From assembly GCA_032717465.1 (NCBI GenBank), contig CM064669.1, positions 48,375,343-48,439,342 on the forward strand: a stretch of DNA of 64,000 nucleotides, read 5' to 3'. The notes below the pieces were generated by a model. It was given only the letters and a program-made list of their open reading frames with translations. It was not told the origin of the DNA and did not search any database. Position 1 is the stretch's first letter. The number at the start of each line of letters is the position of its first letter. Positions 42,265 through 54,309 of the stretch are shown one piece after another. Made by a program: the position numbers and the translations under genes. This stretch comes from Coenobita brevimanus. Lineage: Eukaryota; Arthropoda; Malacostraca; Decapoda; Coenobitidae.

Positions 42265-42545
42265 TAATAATCTATCCATCATCCAATCCTACGTTGCCCC
42301 ACAAGAAGTGTGGTAGCCCGGGCCTAGGCAAGTTGGTCCTGACATTTAAGATGAGAGTGACCAGACTCACTCATCCCTGAGTGGCATTACATGAGCAATA
42401 AACCCCAACCACTCCATGGATATAAATCTACACAGACTCAATCCAGCTGGAGTGCTTTAACTACCCACTAAACCACCAGATGCTATAGTTTGGTTAAATG
42501 GTTACCACCCAGTGTAATAAATGATTTCCTGATGCAGAGGAAACA
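42265..42545 (-). mobile_element. tRNA-like SINE-family repeat, copy 1 (minus)
   Basis: The minus strand has TGGTGGTTTAGTGGGTAGTTAAAGC (A-box-like TGGTTTAGTGG), then GATTTATATCC (B-box-like) 35 bp downstream. The body runs through 'ccactcagggatgagtgagtc' to 'gtggggcaacgtaggattggatgatggatag' with an (ATT)n tail, i.e. (AAT)n on plus at 42256-42270. Best-preserved of the copies at 36.75 and 51.54 kb. Confidence 0.7.
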
Positions 42546-42549
42546 ATAA

Positions 42550-42938
42550 CTACAATAATAATAATAATAATAATAATACCTGTAATTATAATAATAATAA
42601 TTATAATAATGATAATTAAATAAAAATTAATAATAATAAAAATAATAATAATCATCATCATCATCATTATCATGATCATCATCCAGACCTCATCTCGCAC
42701 TCTAGGGCAAGGCAAGGAGTAGCAATGTCCAGACAACCTAAGTTTACCCACTCCAATGGGCCACACTTCCATTCACTCATCATTCAAATCCCTGGAATCC
42801 TGGCTCTATCTGATACGTCAAAAACATTCACCACATTCTGTAGCTTCATATAAACGTATCAAACAGTGCCAATCCAGACACTGTCACGCTTTTTTAAAAG
42901 GGGTGCCATGCACTTCTGCACTTCTTCTCATAATAATA

Positions 42939-42972
<34 letters not shown>

Positions 42973-43058
42973 TAATGGTAATAATAATAATAATAAAAAT
43001 AACATGACGATAATAACAAAAACAATAATAATCATAATAATAATAATAATAATAATGA

Positions 43059-43089
<31 letters not shown>

Positions 43090-43092
43090 AAG
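42550..43092. repeat. (AAT)n / (ATC)n compound microsatellites
   Basis: AAT arrays at 42555-42660 and 42930-43091, plus a short ATC array at 42650-42685. Poly-Ile/Asn/Tyr frames are artefacts. Confidence 0.95.
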
Positions 43093-43408
43093 CAGCTGCC
43101 CACCCATGTACTGAAATATAAGTCTGCTCTTTCATTTGTCCATGAACACAGTGCACCACTGGCACTAGGAGAAGGTGTGGAATGAGAGCAGATTTTATAA
43201 CTGAAAATATCTCAGTAAACTGAGGCTTGGGATGTGGGGGATGGTCTTCAATCATGTTGGGCATAACACCCAGCCACTTTCCGCTTCCTACTCTTTTAAA
43301 GTATCTCCTTATACCTCACCTAGATCACTATCAGAAACATCATCATCAATATCAATTTCACCTTCACCTGGTAGATGCCCATCACTCAAAATTTCACTAT
43401 CTTCACTC

Positions 43409-43428
43409 ATCTTGGGGGGGGGGGGGGG
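43409..43428. repeat. Poly-G run (about 20 nt)
   Basis: An uninterrupted G run of about twenty, rare in this AT-rich neighbourhood. Its length is prone to sequencing error. Confidence 0.8.
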
Positions 43429-43749
43429 GGAAAGCACAAACATGTGCCTTATCTAGTGAAAAATAGCTACTGTTCCTCTTTTCTCATCAGCTTAGACTCA
43501 TCATGTCCAGGCAGCAGAAATCACAAGATACCAACATAAGAAATGATTGGGTTAATACCAGACGTGGGAGGAACTAAACAGTAGCTGAATGAGCTCATTC
43601 ACATATACCCAGAATAGCTGACAGGTGAGCTAGCCCTCCCAGCTTTCCCCTATATCCTACACAAATGTTTGATGTTTAACATACAGCACAGTCTGGCATA
43701 CCCTGACTGTTATGTAGTTCGACATATGTCGTGGTCCAGAAGGGGTTAA

Positions 43750-44352
43750 ATAATAATAACAAGTCTACCTAATCTGAAGATCAAAATTGTAATGTTATAC
43801 AGTACATGCAATCTTGTTGAACCACTTAAAGTAATGATACCTTGCATCTGAGCCACTAAATATTCTCAAGCAATGAACATCTCTCCTGGAAATAATATTA
43901 TTAGCATTTTCAATAAGAACCATGTTTCACATTGCTACTGCTGTATATTAATTAGAATCTCATTCTGTCATGAACTGCCCAATCTGTGTAAATACCAACT
44001 ATTTCCATCAAACTGTTGGATAACACTTTAAACCCCATTGACATACTATACTATTCATTTTATTTTTGTTGCCTTCATATGATGTTCATCTTGGAAGAGA
44101 GACTCTGAACTGGAGAGGTTAGATACAATCTTCATAAACCCTTTCACAACAATATATCTCCACTAAGCTTTACAAAATCATCTGGTGCTGGAAAGATGAA
44201 AATGTACACTTAGTTATTGGATTCATGGAGTGATTTTATCCAAAACAAAAGAATTTTTTAAATATGGACTACCACAGACAACATTAACAACCTGGAATAA
44301 ACTGTATACTGCATATTCCTTTCAATACCATAACATCTTTATTAATACATTC
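43750..44352. other. No gene recognised
   Basis: AT-rich unique DNA between TTAA-type elements. Confidence 0.45.
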
Positions 44353-44356
44353 TTAA

Positions 44357-44486
44357 CCCTCCAAAGCCTGAGGCTGTTGCACATGCAATTTTGTGAGGAA
44401 GATGCTTAGTGGGGCTCCTTCCTTACTTATTTTGATCTGAACATGCATTGAACTGTTACCCCTGGATTGAAATGGGCTCTACAAGG
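44357..44486. mobile_element. Possible 130-bp piggyBac-type MITE
   Basis: TTAA at 44353-44356 and 44487-44490. Inner ends CCCTCCAAAGCC and (reverse complement) CCTTGTAGAGCCC are only partly alike. Support rests on TTAA plus CC starts and the neighbouring better examples. Confidence 0.35.
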
Positions 44487-44672
44487 TTAATACTTCCACA
44501 CATATATTAAGCTTAAAGGAGATTTCTTGTACAGATTCTTGAATGCTGCATCTCTAACCACTCCAGTCTGCAAAGTTTCTCCCAAGATGGATAATGCTGT
44601 TTGGAGATAAACGATACCTAAAAAAATTACACCGGACTGAAAATGATATGTTTATAACTCATTTGTCATTAA

Positions 44673-45293
44673 CCCATTGACTGCGGCTGTATCATATATG
44701 ATATCCGAGTCCAAATGGCTCTCACTGCGGTTGTATCATATATGATTTCCTGTTTTCAAAAATTCCGCCATCAGAAATGGCACAAAATAAATCAGCTAGC
44801 AATTCATGGCACCCTATAGAATATTGCCGTACATAGATTATGCATTTTTACGAGGTGGAGCTCAGCTCACTTACCTACAAAATGCCGAAGGTAAAGGTAC
44901 AAAACCTTCTCCATGCTGCCGCTAGCAGTAGCCCAAGCAAATAGTGGATGAAATCTCTGGATGAGTGTAGTAATGATAGTAATTTGTTGTTAGATGATGA
45001 CAAGGATGGTTCAGATGCTGTTTTACCCCTTATCTGAGCGCAAGATTGACACTGACGACACAGTGCAACCATAACACATCCTTTGCCTGGCACCACCACA
45101 CAGGGAATATTTATTACTTCACGGACCTGTATCAGAGGTTATTTTTTTGTTTGCTATACTGTGTTATATACTGTTGAACTCGAGATTTTCTCTATCTTTT
45201 GACAATACTATTTTTTTCTAATTTTTTTCTAAATATTTGAAAACTGCCGCACACAGAATGTACATGTAAACAAACACTGACGCAGTGAATGGG
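44673..45293 (+). mobile_element. piggyBac-like non-autonomous element with TTAA TSD
   Basis: TTAA at 44669-44672 and 45294-45297. Inverted repeats: CCCATTGACTGCGGCTGT on the left; CCCATTCACTGCGTCAGTG (reverse complement) on the right. A remnant of the transposase start lies inside: MPKVKVQNLLHAAASSSPSK, then after stops MKSLDECSNDSNLLLDDDKD, the acidic N-terminal region. The catalytic part is deleted. A ~40-bp subterminal duplication 'actgcggctgtatcatatatgat' is at 44680 and 44726. Confidence 0.85.
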
Positions 45294-45297
45294 TTAA

Positions 45298-47948
45298 TAA
45301 AGGGAAGGCCAATGCAGGAAAGCAGAGGAGAGATGACCACTCTTTTAGGCAGATAATAAAGCTTCTCCTACAGGAATTTAATTATGCAAACACCTATGAC
45401 AAAGCTACCAATCATGCACATTCAGGTCAGCTTTAACAGATTTACAGCTTTAGCAGAGACTTTAACTGTAATGGTCCTACTACACTAAAGGAGCAGTGTG
45501 TGTCTGTAGTGTAAGATTAGTTTCACAGAAAGTTATTATGATGCTAGCTCATACTGCATTATAACACAATGTTTAAATTGTACAGGTCTGGGCTGGTTTG
45601 GTTTGTATGAACAAATGCACTTTGTTGTGATCCTTCTATCCAGAATATTAGGATGAAGCATACAATACAGCAGATCATTAAAAAACATGATACGAGTGAC
45701 CCACAATCGTCCATTCCTTTCATGAAAAATTTTCCATTTTTTTTTCTTTCTGTACACAATATGAACTTTAATCTATATATATATACATGCACATTCATAT
45801 ACACATACAACATATAACAACATTATGGGGATATAATGGCTAAATTATTATGCCACCAAAAGCAACACCTATGGACATACATATGTGTATATATATATAT
45901 CTATATATATAAATATGCTACTCACTATACACGTCTGCATGTCTGCCTGTCTGCAGCCATAAAATGATATTAACTCGTTATGGTTCAGTGCTGAATAAAA
46001 GTGATAAAATGAAGTTTTTCTCAGTTATCATTAATAGTGTACCAGTACTGCAGAACAAAAGCATTCTATGCCCTTAAGTATATTTCTGTCCAAAAAGAAA
46101 ATATTTAATTATTATATAGTATGTGCCATACTTTAGTATTATAGAGAGATAAAGTATAATGGCTTAAATATAATAAGACCAAAAAGAATTTGGGAATGAT
46201 AACAGTCACACAAGGAACATTTAACAGCAACATAAACTTTAACTGTATATAACTTAATAATATTATGTACTTTCTCTTCAAATACTGTACTCACCTGAAA
46301 ACTACAATATTGGTAAAAATGTGAAATGCTCAAAATATAGAGTATCAAAATCTTATCAATATCTTTATGCTAACAGAAGCAACAGCATAGCTGTTGCAAC
46401 TGCAAGAATTATAGATATGCAACTGGTATACTACATGTTACATTCTCATAATGCAGCTGATTAAAAATCTGGAATGTCTTAAATTTAGGAGGTATCCATG
46501 ATATAACTGTCTTCTGACTTTACAACTTAAATATTTCAGGGCTGCCACATTCTTATCACAGTATTTTAATCAGGATGATCTTCCACTGCTCACTTTTTTC
46601 ATTTATGCATTTTGTATTTGCATTTTGAATGTTTTGCAAAAGGCAGCCTTGTGTCATCAATATTAAAAAATTATTTTGTCATCTGAACCGTGAAATACAG
46701 GGGAAAAAAGTTTTATCTTGTATTACGAAATCAGTTAACACAATGGCACTGAACAGCCTACTTGAGTCACTACGCTAAGGAATCAATATGCAGGAGTACA
46801 GTCTTCTCCTGACCTACAAGGGAAACAGTCAGCAGACACACTACCTATTACTGTACTTAACTTGATAGTACACAAACATCTAACCTAGACTTAGAAACCA
46901 TCTAACAGTGGATGTTATCACTGACAATATAGTAATTTAACTCCAATTCCACAATATATCCCACTGCAAGTGGCATTTCTTAACACTGTATGACACCAAT
47001 CACAACCATACACTGTAGGCTTATAACTGCAGTACTTCCCAATTTCATTTGTTTTTATTAATAAAGAATTTTTAAAAAAATTAGCATCATTATGTTCTGT
47101 TACGACTGATGGACATTTTCATGCCAAGGAATGGACCAATCACTGGTAATTAGAATATATTCACAAGAAGAAAAAGATATAGAAGAATACCAGTATGAGG
47201 TCTTTAATTTAATTAGACATTAACATACTGTACTGCAAGTGAATAGCTGCTGATTTTTAAAGAAACATTACATTTGAGAACAATTCAAACATGAGATATT
47301 CAAATTAATTTTGATGTTCTTAGATGTAGACAATGGAATATCTGTATGACAGATTTTTCTTATGGTAAGTTCTTTGCTCTGTGTAAATGCACCATGTCTG
47401 TTTTTGTCATCAAACCTGTGTATCTCATTCATGTATAAAGCCAGCACTACTCTCTTCAGCTTTAGATAAATTTTGTACATCAGCAATCAAACTAACAGGG
47501 AAAAATTTTAGTGCTAGTAAGTGCATTGATCAGAATGCATCACACTGGTATTCTCTTGGTAATCAGCTTGACCAATTTAAATCATAGTGGATAATACTGT
47601 AATTTTAAGGATCCCTATGCATACCAGTGCCTCCTTTGCCTCACATGAAATGCTTGTGACAAGAATACTGACAAAAACATAGTAGAGCAAAGAGGTGTCA
47701 TGAGTTCAGTGGCAACTTTCACAATGCTTGTCAAGAATTTTTTACTCCTGGTTGTGCCAAATTTCTAGACGGCACTGACACATAAAGCAATAGAGTTCAC
47801 ACAGTAGTCCCCCAACCACTGTGTCATGCTGCAAATGGTGGTGTGGCAGGGCTAGGAGGCACTCAATGCATAACTCTGGTACTGTATGGTTTGTTCACCT
47901 TAACTTGGCCCAGATTTCTGTTCTTTTGTAGCTTATATCACACAGCTC
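45298..47948. other. No gene recognised
   Basis: AT-rich, unique-looking, probably intronic or intergenic. There are small TA tracts near 45775 and 45890-45915. No exon, RNA gene or element edge was recognised. Confidence 0.45.
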
Positions 47949-47977
47949 AAAAAAAAAAAAAAAAAAAAAAAAAAAAT
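47949..47977. repeat. Poly-A tract
   Basis: A29, possible retroelement tail or mononucleotide microsatellite; no element body was recognised beside it. Confidence 0.85.
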
Positions 47978-50900
47978 GCTATTGCTCTACAACCATCCCA
48001 AAGCAATTTTTTATGACTAGCATCATATTCTGGTGTCAATTGATTGTTAAAACTCAGCAATGACAATGAATAGCAATTTTAGGCCAAGTTAAAGTGAAAA
48101 GGGTAAAGTGATGACTAAAATGGTATGGGTGGTGGTAGCTGTTGCTGTTGCTGTTGTTGCTGCTCTTGCTCATGTTGAAGGTGATGGTAATGGTAGCGTT
48201 GTAAGATGTAGTGATGAAGGAGTGGTGGATGATGCTGGTACTCGTGCTACGGCTACAGTACTATACTGTATTAGTGGCTGAGGCAATGGTGGTTGTATTA
48301 AGTTTGCGTATGAAAAGATAAAGATGGATATGACTGAAAAAGTACAAAAGCTCTCATACTAGATGCTAGTGCTGTTGTAGAATGCTAACAGCAATGGTCA
48401 CTTATAACATTAACACTCAGTACTTCATAAGTACTAGGAAGGTCATTTTTAAATTCTACATTGCCTACATGCATACATAAGCAGGGGGGGAGGGTAGCAT
48501 TAAAAAAAAAAAAAAAAAAAATCTGAAAATATTTATCATCTATACAGTATGTATTATAATTACTTAACACACCCTATTTTTATGTAAGTTAGGAAAAAAT
48601 CATACACAAAGTCACATACAGAAAAACATGCTGTAAAGAGTAATATAATGCAACAAAATGCAGTACAAAATAAGCTATGAAGCACAGTAACAAAATTTTT
48701 TCACTTCAATCTGACCTTGTGAACATTAATTACACCTACATTAGTTAATCAGGAAACATCACTTCCATGGCCTATATTACTGTACTAAGAGAGAGTGCAC
48801 AACTTCTTTGATCTGAATCCATGCAAGACAGGGTATCCTCTACAATACTCATAATTGTGAAGGTACTTAGCACTGTTTATGGAGTTCTAAAGTACAAAGT
48901 TTATAGTGTTAATCTAATACCTCACAACTGTTACTGTTTATATAAACTACATCTGGAAATTACTCAAAATTTTTAGGGTTGCGCTGTAACATCTTGAACA
49001 GCTCTGGCAAAGTTAATTTTTAAAATTTTAACACAGAGTACAACTTTTAATAAAACACTGAACATGTTTCATAAAAGGTAATCTATAAAAGTTATAACAC
49101 TAAAAAAATATGGAACAGAAATTGTGCTGAATGGAAATTGTTAGCAGTCACTGGCATTTAGGTCAAGGAGAATCAACAATACAGAGTGCAGCAATAAGCA
49201 ATATTATGGAAAAAAAACTAAGTAATTTATATTTATCTATTAATGAATTACTGATCAGAACACTCCCTGTACTGTAATTATATGTTATACCTTGAAAGGC
49301 ACATCAGTTTAAACACAATTGTGCAAATCTTGTGGAATCACGAGTTCACAAATGAAGTTTTTCTGAACCATCTTTGTATTACACAAAGTTCTATTTTCAA
49401 ATTCACTACTGTGATTGCTGATAAGTTTAATACACACAACTTCCAACAAAAATACTTTACACAAAACTGTAAGGTTAGTTATAACAAAAGTTCATTTACT
49501 TATGGATTATCCTATTTCAGTCTATTACTAGAAGATTCAAGCTATTTACAATACATATATGTTTATGAAAGTTGAGTTAGGAGCACCAGCAACCATGAAG
49601 GTCTTATTATAACCACTATACCATACATTTTATAATGTTCATGTGAACATTCAACTACGAATAAACAATCCAAATTACTCTGGTTTTCAATTTTAATACC
49701 AAAAGAAGTTCCATCAATTATTCTGAAACTGACATTAAATAAATGTAGCCAAAACTTTAAATTGGATGCCAACCAAAACTCTGTTAACCAAACAACTACT
49801 GTTCCTCCCAGTACTTTTTCTCTTAAGACTTTACGATATGTGGTATCTGTTCTCTTTTCATTATTGCAGCCAATTCCCTCTATCACTTTTTTTTTTCCTT
49901 ATCATCCATTTTCATGCTTTCACTGAAGAATCTGGGGTGAATGGGTTTGAGAAAATCACACACTGCAAGTATTAATTTAAAAAGTAACACAAGGAGGGTG
50001 ATCATGTGGCTTTGAAATTACAAGAAACATCCTTTGCCTTCAAACAATAATTATGTACGCATCCAATTCCCGAAAGCAAATCACACGAGAAATAAACAAG
50101 AGACTTCCAACTTTCTTTCAAAAGTACATTATTCTAATGGATAAGGGAAGTCTTCTGCTTATCCTCTGCATAATATAACCATCCTCATATCACATTCTCA
50201 GTGTGGGAGAAATACAAACTGTTCAGCTCAACCTTTACATTTAGCTCCTTATATTCAGGATTCCATGCACACAATTGTTGCACTCATGTTCTCAGAAGGA
50301 CAGTTAATCTTTTAAAGAACATGACCAGTTATGAAAGAAGCAGGGCTAGGTGGTCAATACTGTTACTCAATTTACCTTCTACACTTTCAGTAGCAAAGTT
50401 TCTGTATTCTAATTTATGTTGCAGGAACAAGCAGCAATCAGAGAGATATTTAAGTGGAATATACCAACCATACCCGTATACATTATGAAGAGGCTGAATA
50501 CAGGGTAAAAACCCCACTTCTGATGAACACAAATGGACACATTAAAAAAAAAAAAAAAAAAAAAAATGTATATATAGATTTGTAGCAATGTCTGTACCAA
50601 GACTGATTATGAGACATACAGTGATGATGGAACAATGCAACCAGAAAATCGTTAAATTCAAAAGCACAAACTCATAAATGAGACACACTGAACAGTCCAA
50701 AAATGTTTAAAGCTGTACTTTCATCTGTCAGTATAAGTGAAAAAATAGAGTATTAAAAGAGATGTTACGGCCATAACCCTCCCATGCATACCTCACAAAC
50801 AGGAAGGTGTGGTGATTACTTGTGATGGATTGGTAGACCCTTTTATCATCAGAAGCTGAAAGTAAACCCTCTCATTTATGAAATCTTACTGTGCTGTAAT

Positions 50901-51079
50901 GAACTCCATTTCATACAGCTTGGAAAGAAAAATATCATGAGATGAACCATTAGAAAGAACTGTTCAAATTATCATAAAACAAAAAAACTAATTCACTTTT
51001 AACAGAAGGGCTACTGTATTAAAACTTGGTGCCAGCAGATTACCCATCTAGCCATGGAGGCTCATTTTCTAGTTTTCTT

Positions 51080-51082
<3 letters not shown>
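47978..51082. other. No gene recognised; (GTT/GCT)n near 48135-48175 and poly-A runs
   Basis: 'gttgctgttgctgttgttgctgctcttgctc' is a short trinucleotide repeat. Poly-A runs occur at 48503-48521 and 50545-50566. AT-rich, with no supportable exon. Confidence 0.45.

Positions 51083-51159
<77 letters not shown>
51083..51159. repeat. (TA)n microsatellite
   Basis: About 38 TA units. Confidence 0.97.
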
Positions 51160-51162
<3 letters not shown>

Positions 51163-51537
51163 ATGTCCGACTCTGGGCATAGGCTTCACAGCCTGCTTCC
51201 AAGGCCCAGCAGTCCTCCTACATACCATACACCTCTACATGTCACATATCCTCTTTTCTCACGACAACTTCCTTTTATTCTGTTCCAGTGAATACTCACA
51301 AAACATGGGTGGGAAACCATTAAATTTTCATGCAAATAAGAGAAAGATGTACCGGTAATTATTAAAACTGTACTGTAAACAGTATGTATACCACTGCATA
51401 CAGCATTTATCATTCAGTGATGGTACACTGGTTACCATCAGCTAACCCTTTTTCTTCCACCTGAGGTGGAAAATCATAAAAAACAGTATTTCTTAAAAAT
51501 AACTGTACTGCTTAGGCTAGGTGTAAAGATATAAAAT

Positions 51538-51606
51538 CCATCTATCCATCATCCAATCCTATGTTGTTCCATGAGAAGCCGAAGAGCCTGGGACTAGGCT
51601 CTCACA
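51538..51606 (-). mobile_element. SINE-family repeat, 3' fragment (copy 4)
   Basis: 'tctatccatcatccaatcctatgttgttccatgagaagccgaagagcc' matches the 3' end of the repeats at 42270 and 36757. Only ~65 bp remain. Confidence 0.6.
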
Positions 51607-51901
51607 TTTTGTGTGTACCATTAACAGGTACCCCCAAATAAATGTGAATCCACACGATGTGCTTAACATAAATCATGGGCAAAACTAATCGGTTGACTAC
51701 TGGGGAGGGGGGGAATAAAAAATGTACCCATTTTACCATCTACATCTGTCCATATTTGCCTGAATCAATAAACAAACAAAACATGATTCTAACATACAAT
51801 CTGAAAAGAAACTGCAAAACTCACCTTAAAAATAAAACTGACGAGCATGGGTGACTTCTGTATCCAAGGAACCTGGATGAAGATTACTCATCATCCTTAC
51901 C

Positions 51902-52035
51902 TGCTTCCCCTACTGCCTCTTCTATTACTCTTCCTCTTCCTCTGCAAAAGCTTTATAAATGAACTGATAAGGGATGCTTCCTAAGCTGATGAAGTTGTTC
52001 AGTGTATCAGGAAGTGTGTGTGACTGGGCAAATGT
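51902..52035 (-). CDS. Candidate last coding exon (minus), unrecognised
   Basis: Minus strand: ttgtgtttttcag|ACATTTGCC opens a frame TFAQSHTLPDTLNNFISLG, then SIPYQFIYKAFAEEEEE and TAA at 51925-51927. A consensus donor CAG|GTAAGG follows 23 nt after the stop (51902/51901). The peptide looks natural (mixed hydrophobics, acidic end) and the other two frames are closed. The phase (0) does not match the 63.6-kb donor, so it belongs to another exon chain or isoform, or is chance. Confidence 0.35.
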
Positions 52036-52361
52036 CTGAAAAACACAACATTCAAAGATGGCAGTCAATAACTAAGCATCTAACGGCCAATGAGGGAACT
52101 GAGGATTTATCCACAAAATAAGACTGATGATCACTATTCAACCCTAGAAAGAATGTCAAATTTGTATGAAAAATGTGCAGGATGTACAAGAACACTGATG
52201 TACAGGTACTATTATTTCATATACTGTAAAACTATTAACCTCCATGGCAAGGTGGGATACCAACTAGAAGTAAGTTTTAAAGTCTACAATTGCTCTCAAA
52301 ATTGACATTCACAGACAGGTACCCGCTTTTCCACACAACAACACAGTGATCAGCCAATGTA

Positions 52362-52432
<71 letters not shown>

Positions 52433-53267
52433 TCCTTGTGCTCATGCTGCATTTCAAATTAAATTTAAATTTTCTATAAAGCAGTCATGATATGACATTT
52501 TTTATCTGCATAGCTTTACAAGAAAGTAATAAAAGTCCTTAAATATATTTTCATTAAAAAATCTAAGTAAAGCAATAAAAAATGCAAACTCAGTCACTAC
52601 TGAGAGTGATACAAGATATTTAGATAAAACTGACAGGATCTTCCTTTGTAAAGTTCACAGATAGTAAACATCATAAGTAACATAATAATCCCTACATACA
52701 GTATTTGTGCAGCCTGAAGCCACTCGACGGCTTTGGCTGACCATCACTAACAGTAAAAGTCACTTACAGTAGATTAATAGTTTTAGTGTTGGCGAGAGAC
52801 AAATCACATCTATTCTCTATATCCAAAGTAGTAAGAGAAGGTGCGGGTTATATTAGTCCTGAAAAGTTATGCTAGCTACTAAGTTGAGGAATATGAAGTG
52901 ACCAGCAGTGGCAGATACAAGTATAAGAGGTGCATGGAAAAAGCCCACACAAAGGTACTCCAATAATTTCCCCATCACAGTCTAGGTATCTCAAATCACA
53001 ATATAAGAACATTAAAATACTTTTTTCATATCTGGCTATAATAATACGGTACAAGTGATTCACAGTCACACTTTGTATTATGAAATCCTTAAAGCAGCAA
53101 CTAAATACATAAAACTGTGAAGTGCCCCAAACTCACTTCATAAATACTGTCTCAAGCAGCACTCTGAGCAACAGAGAAAAGAAAAACTATTTGCACAACT
53201 TAAGTACATACAAGGTCTGAAGCATCATTACACTTTAGACACCTTTAAATCTGTAGTAAATAGATTC
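52036..53267. other. No gene recognised; (CA)n at 52364-52431
   Basis: AT-rich sequence with a ~34-unit CA microsatellite. No exon is supported. Confidence 0.5.
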
Positions 53268-53273
53268 TTTATT
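53268..53273 (-). terminator. AATAAA polyadenylation signal (minus)
   Basis: AATAAA on the minus strand, 124 nt after the stop codon of the exon at 53397-53560. It fits a short 3'UTR with cleavage near 53250. Confidence 0.55.
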
Positions 53274-53396
53274 CAAATGCAGTAACTTTGTAGCTAAAAA
53301 CAACATACTGTACGACACAAATTTTAGAAACATTGTGTTTTCTGATAATTCACTCTGCTTCTAAAATATTTCTGACCTGATAATTATTCTCACTCC

Positions 53397-53560
53397 TCAC
53401 TCCTCCTCCTTTTCACTGGTGGCCTGTTCAGTGACTTCATTCTCCTTTCCTTCCTCTTGTCCCTTTCCCTCCCCTTCCTGTCCCTCCTCCTCCTCCCCCT
53501 CTCCAGCTTCCCCATTCAATTTCTCGCTCCTCAGAGCCATTTCAGCACGCAACTCTGCAT
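53397..53560 (-). CDS. Terminal coding exon of a host gene (minus), acidic C-terminus
   Basis: Minus strand: ctttactttccag|AT GCA GAG. Joined to the phase-1 donor of the 63.6-kb exon it reads DAELRAEMALRSEKLNGE, then a Glu/Gly-rich run (GEGEEEEGQEGEGKGQEEGK), ENEVTEQATSEKEEE and TGA at 53397-53399. The start looks helical and the tail is disordered and acidic. The exon is followed by AATAAA. The host protein is not recognised. Exon quality (acceptor, phase match, stop, poly(A) signal) makes this the best-supported host coding DNA here, along with 63610-63732. Confidence 0.65.
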
Positions 53561-54283
53561 CTGGAAAGTAAAGACTTGTGATTAAAAAAAGAGATTTAAT
53601 GGCTTCTCAACATCAAGTGCCTAAACTGGTAAACATTCATAGCATACAGTATCTAAGATGACACTATGTCATTACTAATCCAACTGAAGAGAAAAGACAG
53701 TCATATTAGTGCCATTTTGTGGTATTGGCTAGGCACCTAAAAACCTTTGGAGTGAACCTCTCTGGCCCTCAAATGGTCCTGTTAACATGCTCTTCCAGTG
53801 CCAGGCCATTCTATGCTGTCATTCCTAGGCGTCTCTCTTCTTTCGCTTTACTAATCCTTTCTGGTGCTGATGAGAAGCCTACGTATAATGGTTTTCATGA
53901 ATTCTGGGTGGAGCTGCTGTGGCATCCTTTAGGAAACCAAATTTCTTCATATTTCCCTGCATCTCACCACGGGAATGACTCTGGTGAGGTACTGTCTACC
54001 ACACTGGGCACTGAACACCAAATCCTTGCAATGTGTGTACTGTACTGTACCAGTGGCCAGCTCAGCCTGGCAGACTAGGGTTAAGCAAAAACAAAAACAA
54101 ATTGTTTTTCTTCCATTTGGTACTCAAAACCTGCTATTTTTGTCACTTATTTGCATTTCAAAGGCATGGCATTTTAGGGGAGGGGGTGAAACCCACTTTC
54201 CAAGTTAGGCTCCTGTTAATCCTAAATTTGTTGTTGTTGTTGCTGCTGTTGTGGTAGCTTACTCCAATTTCTAAGATATGGCT
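53561..54283. other. Intron 3' end; no further exon recognised
   Basis: Between the host exon and the first CR1 copy. A 119-codon plus-strand open stretch (53719-54078) has no domain and runs against the gene. Confidence 0.4.
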
Positions 54284-54309
54284 TGTGTGTGTGTGTGTGT
54301 GTGTGTGTT
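54284..54309. repeat. (GT)n at the 3' end of CR1 copy A
   Basis: Thirteen GT units immediately beyond the LINE's 3' terminal repeats, i.e. (CA)n downstream of the element on its own strand. Confidence 0.95.

Larger units (their letters stand above)
42088..43745 (-). mobile_element. piggyBac-like non-autonomous element with TTAA duplication
   Basis: TTAA at 42084-42087 and 43746-43749 bracket the segment. The inner ends begin CCTCTTTGGTGCC (left) and, reverse-complemented, CCCCTTCTGGACC (right), similar inverted repeats. On the minus strand a short acidic frame, MSEDSEILSDGHLPGEG then DIDDDVSDSD, at 43410-43312 is like the N-terminus of piggyBac transposases, which cut at TTAA. The rest of the transposase is gone. 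Nested inside are a SINE-like repeat, (AAT)n arrays and a G20 run. Confidence 0.6.

Noticed and set aside
42494..43264. Poly-Ile/Asn/Tyr open frames
   Set aside because: Translation of (AAT)n and (ATC)n arrays.
53719..54078. 119-codon plus-strand ORF
   Set aside because: Antisense to the supported host gene, no domain, no splice or promoter context.
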